64,000 nt of DNA from Cymbomonas tetramitiformis. Taxonomy: Eukaryota; Chlorophyta; Pyramimonadophyceae; Pyramimonadales; Pyramimonadaceae. The position numbers were made by a program, and so were the translations under genes. The DNA lies in contig LGRX02034686.1 in the NCBI GenBank assembly GCA_001247695.2, positions 1-64,000 of the forward strand, in the 5' to 3' direction. Under the pieces are notes generated by a model. It was given only the letters and a program-made list of their open reading frames with translations. It was not told the DNA's origin and did no database searches. Shown here one piece after another: positions 10,647 through 20,055 of this stretch; position 1 is the stretch's first letter, and every line of letters starts with the position of its first letter.

Positions 10647-13394
10647 GTGCGTGTCACTAGCCAGGTCAGGCGACTCATGGACCGGAGCGGGGACAGGAGG
10701 ACACTGCTGAAGGAAAGAGCGGGAGAGACTCCCTTCTGTAGGGCGACCTCCGAGATTGATTGAGTGAAAGTTTGTGGACGTGTCAGTGCCCCCAGTCGGT
10801 GCACCCGGTGCTCACTGGCTGGTGGGGACACTGACACGGCAGAGCCTGCATCAGACAGCAACAAGTCAGGAGGGCCAGGTGGCGGGGGCGTCACCAGAGG
10901 GGCTACACCCCTAGCTCCTAGTGAACTCTTTGATGGCAAAAGGTTACCGTGGCAAACGGTAGGGGACCTGTAATCCTCCTCCCACACCCGCTCCCAGTGA
11001 ACCTGCTCCAGGGATTTCCCTGGAGCAGACAGGGGGGAAGCAGGCGGGGGCACCGCACTGCTCCGTGACCCCTCCCTCAACAAAGATGCACTGTGAGTGT
11101 GGTGTGGGGAAGAGTGCTCGGTGGGTGCCGGTGCCATGCACATGTCACTGTCCTCACCGTCACCCTGCACCACCGTCATTCCTGCAAACAGAGAGCAAGT
11201 CTCTGTAAGTGCAGGGACGGTGTGCGTGTGGTGGACGGGTGGGGACAGTGAGTCACACTGTGCTGCAAACAGTCCAGCAGACACCACCGACGAGTCTGCT
11301 CGGTCCTGCGGAGCATGATCCACAAGAGCCGACCCGTGCGGTGCCTGCTGTGTCCGGCTGGAGTGGTACTGCCTGCAGCAGGCGAGCACCACCGTAGCCG
11401 TGGACTGTGCAGAGTGCTGTGACACATCGACGGATGCATCGTGCTGTGCAGAGGCAGGTGCAGAAGCAGGGATGTCAGGCAGCAAGTAGGGGGGAGTGGG
11501 AAAGGGGTCACAAGCCTTCTGTTCTGTGCCGGTCCGGAACATCCCGAAGTGCACTCTTCCGAGTGACAACGAGACATTCTCGGACTGTGCACAGAACTTT
11601 TGGAATTTGGCTTCCGCATGTTGTTGTAAGCGGTCCCACTCCTGTTGTTGAGCCTCGGAGAGGCCGTCCCAGTCCCCATCGTCGTCAGACTCATCGGAGT
11701 CCTCGTGCTCCTGACTGGCGGAGTGAGAAATCTCCTCACCCTCACTGTCAGAGCACGAGTCCTCCTGGTACCCGACAACTGCTGGGGTGCCGTGCAACAG
11801 ACAGAAGGACTCTAGCGCCTGTTCAGACTCCTCGTAGGCAGTCTGATACTGGGCAGCTAGAATCTCTGTCCGAGCATGCTCCGCAAGCAGCTTCGGGTCC
11901 AGATGAAAAGCATGAGCCGACATCAGCTTCGGGCAGTCGGCAGCCCTGTGCCCCTTTGACCCACAGGTCCAGCATTCCCCTCGGAACTGCTGGGTCTGCC
12001 GATCAAAGACGACACGGGACTTCCCCTTGCCCTTGCCTTTGCCGGTCCTCTGCTTCCCTTTACCGCCTGCCTTACCACCCTTGCGGGGAAAGACTCCTGC
12101 ACGGTAACCAGAGCCAATCCCCTTAAAAGGATTAGATAGAGCGACGAGGCGGAATGTACTGACGGGATGAGGAGCGGTCAGGGACTCCCCTGCGGCCATG
12201 TGCACCACGGCTTCCGCCGTGATGCGAACCTGCATCATTATAGAAAGCAACCGTTAGTGGTGACTTGAGTTTCGTCCCCGCGTTCCTGTGCACTGCCCGT
12301 GTCTCACGGAAACAGGTCAGCAAGGAAAGCGAGGAGTCGGCATCGAGCTTCTCCTCTGTGTAGGCATCATGCACCGCCTTATAAAAGACGGGACAGATCC
12401 TACGGAGAAACAGTGCAATCCGTGCTTTCTCAGAGATAGCAACGGTGCACCCAGGACCCAAGTCAGACTCAATGGTGTCCAGAGATGTCTGGAACACGTC
12501 AATGTAGTCTGCTGGATCCTGGCCAGCCCTCAAGTCCACTCTGTCCGTCTGTCGCCAGCGAATAGGAAGTCCGCAGCGCTGAACTCCTCGTGATCGGGCA
12601 CAACATGCCTCACGAGATGAACGAGTGCGATCTTCCCATCCCCTGGGAAGAGTCTGTCAGCTTTGCGCAGGATACGCAAGGCGTCTCCTGCGCAGAGCGA
12701 CTGAAGCAGTTCCAACAGCAGGAGATTCGCTTTCTGCGGAACCTCCAGACGGTGGTTCTGCAAGTCAAACATCAATGCCATCTTGGGGTGAACGAGTTTG
12801 AGCCTGGCATCGAGTTGCTCAACCAGGATGTCCAAGAGCACACGAGCATTTTTCTCGTTGCTAGTGAACTTCCAGGTTTTCGCAGACTCTCCAGGCTCAA
12901 CACATTTCCCCATTGCACATTGAGTAGTGCATCGAACTCCGCCGGCTTGCGCAAGAGCTCCCACGCTAGGTTGTTGCAAACGGTCAATTCTGATGTGTCC
13001 GGAGCATTTCAAGGTAAGGTTTGCGCGGAGTCCAAAAATGCAAAAACTTTTCAAAAATCTTTTATTTGATAAATAGGTTGCCCAGAGCACCCTGCACATA
13101 TTGCGCACTTCAGATATCAAATTGACCACGTTAATGAAAAATTATGGTCGATACCGCTCGGTCACCCCCCATACTTAACCATACTTAAGCGCAAACTTAA
13201 ATCGCTCGTATCTCAAAATCTAGATTTTGAAAAGTTTTTGCATTTTTGGACTCCGCGCAAACCTTACCTTGATTTGCTGGCGTAGGCGTGCCATTTAGGG
13301 CACCAAATTTCAGCTGACGTTTTCTCGCCCCTGGGGGGTGAGTCAGCAAACGTCTCGGCAGTACCGGCGGTGTAGCGTACGGCGTGGAGGTCAT
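10475..13394 (-). pseudogene. Copia 1 gag, broken by frameshifts and a MITE
   Basis: A plausible gag start is the ATG at 13394, beginning MTSTPYATPP. The reading is interrupted by the MITE at 13010-13271. It resumes just downstream with NLAWELLRKPAEFD, but needs frame changes near 12905, 12535 and 12240 to continue through the capsid-like part to the nucleocapsid. The last piece (10475-12250) carries a Lys/Gly-rich basic stretch and a CCHC knuckle, CWTCGSKGHRAADC, then a long acidic and Ser/Pro-rich tail. The tail frame differs from the pol frame. Copia 2 encodes all this in one frame, so the shifts here look like decay, although some could be sequencing indels in this otherwise young element. 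Confidence 0.75.
13010..13271. mobile_element. 262-bp MITE with 46-bp terminal inverted repeats inside copia 1 gag
   Basis: The ends starting CAAGGTAAGGTTTGCGCG and finishing in its reverse complement match over about 46 bp without visible mismatch. Both sides carry ATTT (13006-13009 and 13272-13275), a 4-bp target-site duplication. Excising the element and one ATTT joins the gag reading frame smoothly. It is noncoding and AT-rich inside. The superfamily is not assigned. Confidence 0.8.
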
Positions 13395-13836
13395 GTCTAA
13401 ATAATAAAGAAGAAAAAGAACTACAAGCAAGGTACACACTAGCAATCCCTAGCAGGGAATAACAAGCAATCAAGCAATCAAAATTCACAACAGGAGCACC
13501 AAGAGGGTGCCAAAAAGAGAAGAGGGAAGAAAGCCTGTGATGCAAAAACAACACAGTTAGCAGTTAGTGGCGATGGCGCGGAGGAGCTTGTCGTTCAGTT
13601 TCGCGTTTCTGAAGGGTACTCGCGCGAGTTTACTAGGGTCCCTACGGTTGATCAGGCCGTCCCAGGATTTTCCTAGTTAATTTAAACGCTGAAACGGAAC
13701 GTACGATTCCTCTCACTCACCACTACTTGCCTACTTTACTTCCATGATCCCTACTTGGCGCGCCCCCTTGGCGCTTCCCTAAGCGTTTAGCCGACCATAA
13801 TCGGCTCCTAGCCTTAGGTCGGTGGTGGGGCCAAAC
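13395..13836 (-). other. 5' leader of copia 1 with putative primer-binding site
   Basis: The region between the 5' LTR and the gag start. Next to the LTR, the minus strand reads GGTTTGGCCCCACCACC. Copia 2 has GGCTATAGGCCCACCAC at the same place. The shared GGCC(C)CACCAC suggests a conserved primer-binding site, but neither starts with the usual TGG, so the primer tRNA is not identified. Confidence 0.4.
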
Positions 13837-13961
13837 CTGCGAGAAGACCCAGTCAGAAAACAGACAGGTCAAACAGGAAGCACTGCAACGCTCAGGGTTT
13901 CGCACTCAGAATCTCTCTCAACATACAGAAGATATAATATATATAGTTCTAGTATGCTGAG
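13837..13961 (-). repeat. 5' LTR of copia 1, inner part
   Basis: Matches the start of the 3' LTR (4297-4421) with one difference. It stops at GCTGAG, where the hAT-like element is inserted. Confidence 0.9.
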
Positions 13962-14044
13962 TCCTAGTTGGAATTGTTGGCAAAGCTGGCGCGAGCCAGG
14001 TTAATGCGAGGTACGAGCGAAGGGAGGGAAAAATATGCCCGGCG

Positions 14045-14135
14045 CAGGCGCCGAAATTTTTTAGGGAATATTCCTTTCATTTCATAGAATATTCTTTTCA
14101 TTTTGGGGAATATTCCATTCATTTTTGGGAGTATG
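14045..14135. repeat. Subterminal GAATATTC repeats of the hAT-like element
   Basis: Three copies of GGGAATATTCC-type palindromes with intervening TTTCATT, at about 25-bp spacing. Subterminal repeats near the transposon end are candidate transposase-binding sites. At the other end, TCGTCCCAGCCTCGT is repeated (about 17275-17350) and a hairpin CTTTGGTCGATA...TATCGACCAAAG lies at 17379-17410. Confidence 0.5.
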
Positions 14136-14221
14136 CAAATGTATGCTACTTATCTAGTTTCAAATATTAAGCGTAAAGACAAGTGTTGATCATCAATCGC
14201 TCATTATAATATCAAATGTTA

Positions 14222-17070
14222 CTATGTTGATCCAAATTCTAAGAAAGGCAATCTACTCGTCTCGCGCAAATGCCTGTCAACAACTTGAGATACCTTGTAC
14301 ACCTTATTACGTTGCCTTTCATCCTCACTATCAAAGTGCCACTGACCTCGGGACCCATAGTATTTGTCAAGGCTGAGTTTTATAAACTCTTCAGCATTAT
14401 GTGATACAGGTCCATTGTAGTCTATAAAGCTTTCCATCACATAATTTTCTTGCTTCAACCCACGAGTGGAACTCGCATGCCGGTCAACAGTAGACCCCAT
14501 GCCTTCAACAACTGCCTCGTTCTGAATTTTGAGTGCACAGTGTGTGAACAGGTAAAGAAATTCTTGAGTTCCCTCATAAAAAATCCTATCTGTGAAGACG
14601 TCTTTCATTATGACTGTCTCACTCCGCTCAGCGAATTGCACTGGAACTCCGGTATCGGACACACTATCAACATTTAGCACGTGTTTCCACCGGTTTAAAT
14701 ATGGCTCCTTATAAAGCGTAGCGGCGTGCAGTCTCGCGGACAAAAGCTCTTGCTGCGCGTGAAGTTGTTCGTATGGGGCAAAAGGGATATGCGGAGCTTC
14801 CTCAGTTGCCCACTGCTTGATCGACTTTAAGTCTTCAGCAGAACTCCGTCCCTGACACAACCGGATCAATGAAAAGCAACCTTCCATAACCTTAACACGC
14901 TCCCGCCTAGTGGGGCTTTGTCTCTCATACACGTCCTCCTGAACAAAGCGCTCCCCCATGCGTTGATGCACTACATCACACCACTTGGCTAGTTTATACT
15001 TGCACAAGTAGTTGAAAGCATCGACAGGTGACTTCCTTGATCTTGCTTGAATGCCCTCTGTGAGGGACAATTTCTTACCGTGAAACACTCCAGTTATCAC
15101 CTCTCCTCTCAACTGAGATAATAAGGGAAAGGTTTTGGGACACAGTTTTCCCTGATCCAACTGTTCCTCAGGCACCTTATCGAAAAGCTGGATCAAGGCT
15201 TCCTCCCTTTTAGCCACCTCCCATGGTACAGTGTTTACTGTCTGCTGCACCAAGGAGACGTCCTTTATGTGCTCAAGCAAATCAGTTACCCCAGCCAACA
15301 ACACCACAAATGAAAACTCCAGAAGCTTTGCAAGATGAGTGCGCGCAATGGTGTGCGCATCAGGTTTAGCACTTGGGTCTGCTAAAACACTCTCTACCCT
15401 CAAAACCATGGCAGGCCAATTCCTGAGGAAGTTTTTGTACACTTTGCGCTCAGCCTGCGCAAACCGTGTTTCACAGTGTGAAAGCGGTGAGTAAGCCCGC
15501 CGATTTAGAGCCTTGGCTGCCTCACTAAACTTTTCGAAACCTTTCCCATATGAAATCTTTGAACAGATTTCACCTGTAAAGTCGGAGAGGTCTTTATACC
15601 AATGCAGGGACTCGTCTGCGCGGGTGTATCCTAGCACCAGCTCGATTTTGTGAGCGCCATCCCAACCTAACATCAACCAAGAGAGCGAGCTGCCCAAACG
15701 ACGAGCCAATTCCTGATTCACACCTAGTCGGAAATATTGTCCATCGAAACCTCCACCAGTTAGCTGCTGTTTGAGCCTTGCACTCGAAAACTTGCACTGA
15801 CCTATCAGCACCACGTCATGAATGTTATCGGTTATCCCTACTTTGTCGTGGCCTTCTACCACCGGAGGATCGGCAAGAAAAATGGCTTGGAAGGCTCCAC
15901 GTACCATTGCTAAAATGCCGATAACTTGCCCCGTACGTCGTAGTTCCGTGACCTTATCAGCAGCCAAAGCGAAAACAGGAGGCATGCTCGTGGCAGGATC
16001 AGGAGAGGACAAGAATTTCATAAGACCCTCTTGCAAAACGGAGTGAAACACAGGCAGCATCTCAGCAACCCACTTGCGGCTGTGCGGATACCTGCCTACA
16101 TTTGTCCCAAGCAAGTGTCGCTTTACCACTCGTCGCTCATATTTCAAATATGAGTCACCCTCGCGAATAATTTCATATGCGAGCCTACCTAGCGTTATCC
16201 CAATCTTCTTAGAAGTGTTGTACACGCGCACCTGTTCCGCATCCGCTTCTTGGCAATAGACATGCGCTGCAGACCGAAAGTGAGAAACAATTGACTTACG
16301 CAGGTTTTTCAGGAGTTGATCTGGGTTGAAGGTTCCAAGAGTGTCCTTATTATTTCCTCGCAGTAAAGAAAGCGGACAAGTATGACGGTGTCGCAAACAA
16401 CTTTGGCAAACTAGTTTTTCACATTCCACGTCAAACCTACAATCAGATGCGTCACTGATCGCTGCGACATCCTTGCAACGCGACAAATTCATTTCAAGCA
16501 AAGACAAAGAAGCGGACTCCGCATCAGTTTTGCGGGCCTGAACCTCGAGCACTTGACGTGCGACAGAATCCGGCATCTCATCGAGAAGCCTTCGTACATC
16601 AGCTTCGGATGCAAGCAGCGGTTGTAATTTCGATGATACAGCCTTCAGCTTGTCCAAAGTCGCGCAGACTACAGAATAAACCTGCTTGACGAGAACCTGA
16701 GACATACCACGCATGCGCAAAAGGAAACTAGTTAAGAGATATCTGAGACCTCGGAAAAGAAGGTCGATGATTCAAAACATTTTGCAACGAACGCACGCAT
16801 GCACACACGCACCTCACTCGACTGGACTTGATTGTGAGCTTGGCTTTCGCGAGAAACTGTTGCAAAATCTGGCTCTTGAACTTCCTCGTGATTACTAGTC
16901 TGTTGGGCAAGGGATTCAGGTTCGCTAGTATTGCTCGCAAAGAATCGTTGAAGTGGAACTTGACCTTTTGATATGCCGTGCTGCGTCTTTGCATGCTTGC
17001 TCATGCTGTCTCGTCTCACTAACTTTTGACAACGAGGGCATGGAATCTTTTCTGACTTATTGAAAGGCAT
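14222..17070 (-). CDS. hAT-like transposase with N-terminal C2H2/BED-type finger, two exons
   Basis: Exon 1 is 16813-17070 (start MPFNKSEK; an in-frame ATG also exists at 17121) and exon 2 is 14222-16696, TAG stop at 14222-14224. The 116-bp intron has GTGCGT donor and TATGTCTCAG acceptor and joins QSSE to VLVKQ in phase 0. Exon 1 carries CPRCQKLVRRDSMSKHAKTQH, a C2H2-like finger. Exon 2 looks like the RNase-H-fold catalytic region of hAT transposases of the ZNF862/KIAA1586 type: AADKVTELRRTG (first acidic site), GGGFDGQYF, WDGAHKIELVLG at the usual His-rich site, SHCETRFAQAERKV, and a C-terminal EAVVEGMGSTVDRHASS. The uninterrupted 825-codon second exon suggests a recent insertion. The hAT-like family call is by pattern, without a database search. 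Confidence 0.8.
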
Positions 17071-17724
17071 TCGTTGTACGTCGTGAAGACTTCTTGCCGC
17101 AAATAAAAAGTAAGGAATCACTGCGCGCGTCTGAGAGCACGAGAAAATAGCTTACAGTGGTGTCGAGAAAAGAACTCTTTACTGCTTAACCCGGTCTCAA
17201 GCTCTCAACACTTGCCGTTTGTGACGCTTTTGTATAATTATGCCGTTTGTGACGCTCGTGTGGTGTCGTCCCGATCACCCATCGATAATTTGCTCGTCCC
17301 AGCCTCGTCCCAGCCTACCGATGATTAACCAGTGGTCGTCCCAGCCTCGTTCCATAGCAAGGCCATAGCATACAGTACCTTTGGTCGATATTGTGCAGTA
17401 TCGACCAAAGCCGGAATGAAATTCTTGCCTGAAATTCTTGGCAGAGTTAATAGTGCCCCGCGCCAGCCCTCGTCCTGTCGTCCCAGCCGCAGCCTCGAGC
17501 CTGAGCATAGTGCCTCAACTATATAACGGTGACACTATACAGTACTCTACACTGTACTGTATACTGACTGGACCGCGCGTGTGTCGCAGCGAGCCCGTTC
17601 GCCTTTTTTACCCCCCGGGTTCCGAAGGCATTTGAGTCCTACGCCAATCGTACCCAGGCTCAGAATTTTTGCACGGAGCGCCCGTCGGGTGCCAAGCGCC
17701 AACAATCCTAACTAGGTAGCTGAG

Positions 17725-17932
17725 TGTGATGCGAAATGAGCTAGTGTGCTTTGTCTCATGTGACAACCGAACTCGATCAGAGGAGATGACAATCAGGTCA
17801 GTGAAGTAGTCAGAGGTGTCGAGCCGTATGGGTGATGACAGCGGTCAGGTCGAGTCGGTGATGACTGCGGTCATGACGGGTCGGTGATGACAACTCTGAT
17901 GACTGAGCTCGGACTGAATGTCAACTCCAGCA
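17725..17932 (-). repeat. 5' LTR of copia 1, outer part
   Basis: Continues the LTR interrupted at 13961. Three differences from 4422-4628. Ends CA, followed by the target-site duplication TCGTC. Confidence 0.9.
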
Positions 17933-17937
17933 TCGTC

Positions 17938-18802
17938 TCCATTCGCATGGCGTCTTGGCAGATATCCCGTTGGCTTCATCCCAACCGACACGCAGGCTCG
18001 ACAGTTGCGATACAGGAAGCGAGTTGTAGGCAGATATATTTCATAATTGCACCATGCGTGTTTGACATGCAGACGATGTAGAAAGGAGCCCGCTAGATCT
18101 CATCGCGACATGTGAGCACGCCGTCTGCAAATATACATGTCTATTAAAAGGAAGCACGTTGTGCCACTTGCGTGTTGTTATAATTGTAGCATGCATGCGC
18201 GTCCACATATACTCAGAATAAATGTCTGCATGAATTGCCAGTGCGTTTATGCATCATCGAGCATCGCAAATATCAGCGCAACGACGCTTCAGGTGCAGGC
18301 GCATCCGCAGGCGCATCCGCAGGCGCAGGCGCATAATAACAAATACATACCCAAATCATTCCCTTGAAGATCTGAAGCAAATGGCTTTTGAACTGAGATC
18401 CGCACAAAACGACGCTTCAGGTGCAGGCACATCCGCAGGCGCAGGCGCATCCGTAAGCGTGTCTGCAAGCATTCACGATATCGGTCGTTTCATAAATGTC
18501 ACCCATCGGCAGCTAGATTTTTCAGATATGGTTCTTAGTGAAGCAGAGATGAATGCACTCAATTCAGTAGACCATTCCTGATCTACATACGCATGTATAG
18601 AATAATTGTGTGAACGCATATTATAATTTTTATAGCGTCTGGCACGTGTGCAATCATATATGATTATGCATATGTTGTACATATCATGTATGTCTGCATG
18701 CATGCATCTCGCAACTATTACGTGATTATATTATCATTTCTCAATCTCTGTAATTTTTACCTACGATATACGTTCCTCCTACGTTATACGATTTTTTTAA
18801 AA

Positions 18803-18841
<39 letters not shown>

Positions 18842-18883
18842 ATATCATTAATATATCATACATATGTAATGGCGATATCCATG
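17938..18883. other. Spacer with short GC-rich minisatellite and (ATT)n run
   Basis: Contains copies of a CAGGCGCATCCG-type repeat at about 18287-18335 and 18418-18455, and an (ATT)n microsatellite at about 18800-18840. An ORF at 18249-18581 crosses the minisatellite and is not convincing as a gene. Confidence 0.45.
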
Positions 18884-19129
18884 TTAAGGGTAGGGTGCCG
18901 GCAGTTTCGGAATTTAAAAATATTAATAACACTTTCCATATTTAAAACAATTATTTTTCCATTACGAAAATGTCACTTTCGTAAAATTACACGGACCACC
19001 AAAACCTATAGAAGCATATCCCACCATGATATATAATTAGTTTAGCGAGTTAAAATCCATAAAAAAAATGCTAGAGCAAAAGTTACCAAGCGAATTTTGA
19101 ATTATGAATTATTTGGCGCCAGGTATCTC

Positions 19130-19385
19130 TGCTGAGATTCAGTAGTTCAGTACCACGTATGACGTATGACAGTGACAGTGACAGTACAGTGACTTCCTAC
19201 CTGTACTCAGTAGTTCGACTTCGGTAGCTTAGACTGTGACACACGATATGATTGCCTAGTGACGGCCTCAGAGCTTAGATAGCCTGAGAGTCGTGTATTC
19301 ATTTCTATCTTTTGATATACCCGATTGCCTCGCTCAAACCCTACGGCGTTCAGCGTTTTCACTGTGTCACTAGGACATTCTAGTA
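19130..19385 (+). repeat. 5' LTR of copia 2
   Basis: A 256-bp direct repeat of 27793-28048. Includes GACAGT repeats near position 60 of the LTR. No TATA motif stands out clearly. Confidence 0.95.
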
Positions 19386-20055
19386 GGCTATAGGCCCACC
19401 ACTTGCCTAAAGTGGTTTTGATTCAAAGCCACTAAATGGCTGGCTAAAGCTGTAGAGGGGCGAGCGTGGCTGAGTAGGTAGGATGTTGCGGGGTGCCGCG
19501 TTTTCGCGGCACAACTGACTGTGTAGATGAAGAGGTAAGCGCGACGAGTGGCGGAGGAGAGTACGGAGAAGATGGGTCAGAGAGCGCTGGGGCCCCCGAT
19601 TGTATGCAGCATTGCGCAGAGTTTGGTACCAAGTGGATCGCGACACGTTAAACGGACCATGACCTCGGACATCGACAAGCGCAAGGACCTCGACCTCCCA
19701 CTCCTACTTTCCGCCCACCCCCGCCGCTCCGCATTTTTCCTCGCAACTCTATGCGTCTTTACCCGTGACATTTTACCTTAATTCGCCACGCTTGCCGCTT
19801 GTTTGTGTATATTGAGCGGATTTTGTAATCTTGCGGGCGACTTGGCCGTTTTTGGACGCTTATAACTTACGGAGTAGTTGGGCTCAGACATTTTCCTTTG
19901 GAGGATATTTTTACTTCGCCAATCCCGGCCGTGTTACCGAGTTTCGTGGGCATCGGAGCAGATTTTGAATTTATTTCAGATTTGGCCCCTTCCTTGAGGG
20001 GGGCTCGCCCTTATCGTTAGGGTTTCATCGCGCCGGTGCTTCGCTTACGGCTGCC
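19386..20055 (+). other. 5' leader of copia 2 with putative primer-binding site
   Basis: 670 bp between the LTR and the polyprotein ATG. The first bases, GGCTATAGGCCCACCAC, share GGCCCACCAC with copia 1 at the same place. Confidence 0.45.

Larger units (their letters stand above)
13962..17718 (-). mobile_element. hAT-like DNA transposon inserted in the copia 1 LTR
   Basis: GCTGAG occurs on both sides (13956-13961 and 17719-17724) but only once in the intact LTR, so it is the target-site duplication. It is 6 bp exact, or 6 of 8 if the hAT-typical 8-bp window is used. The ends are imperfect inverted repeats: left TCCTAGTTGGAATTGTTGGC, right end in reverse complement TACCTAGTTAGGATTGTTGG. One two-exon transposase gene fills most of the interior. 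Confidence 0.85.
4297..17932 (-). mobile_element. Complete Ty1/copia LTR retrotransposon (copia 1), nested with two DNA transposons
   Basis: The element runs on the minus strand. Its 3' LTR is 4297-4628 and its 5' LTR is split into 13837-13961 and 17725-17932. LTRs start TG and end CA, and TCGTC flanks the whole element (4292-4296 and 17933-17937). The two LTRs differ at about four positions in some 332 bp, so the insertion is fairly recent. Domain order gag-PR-IN-RT-RNase H marks the copia superfamily. Gag is broken by frameshifts and a MITE (13010-13271), whereas the pol ORF is intact. A hAT-like transposon (13962-17718) sits in the 5' LTR. Without the two insertions the element is about 9.6 kb, long for copia, chiefly because of the extra region between Gag and PR and a long gag. 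Confidence 0.92.

Noticed and set aside
11407..12126. 239-codon plus-strand ORF
   Set aside because: Antisense to the gag C-terminal region of copia 1; no motifs.
18249..18581. 110-codon ORF with Ala/Gly/Ser repeats
   Set aside because: Much of it is minisatellite translation; the C-terminal 35 residues look protein-like but there is no support for a gene.
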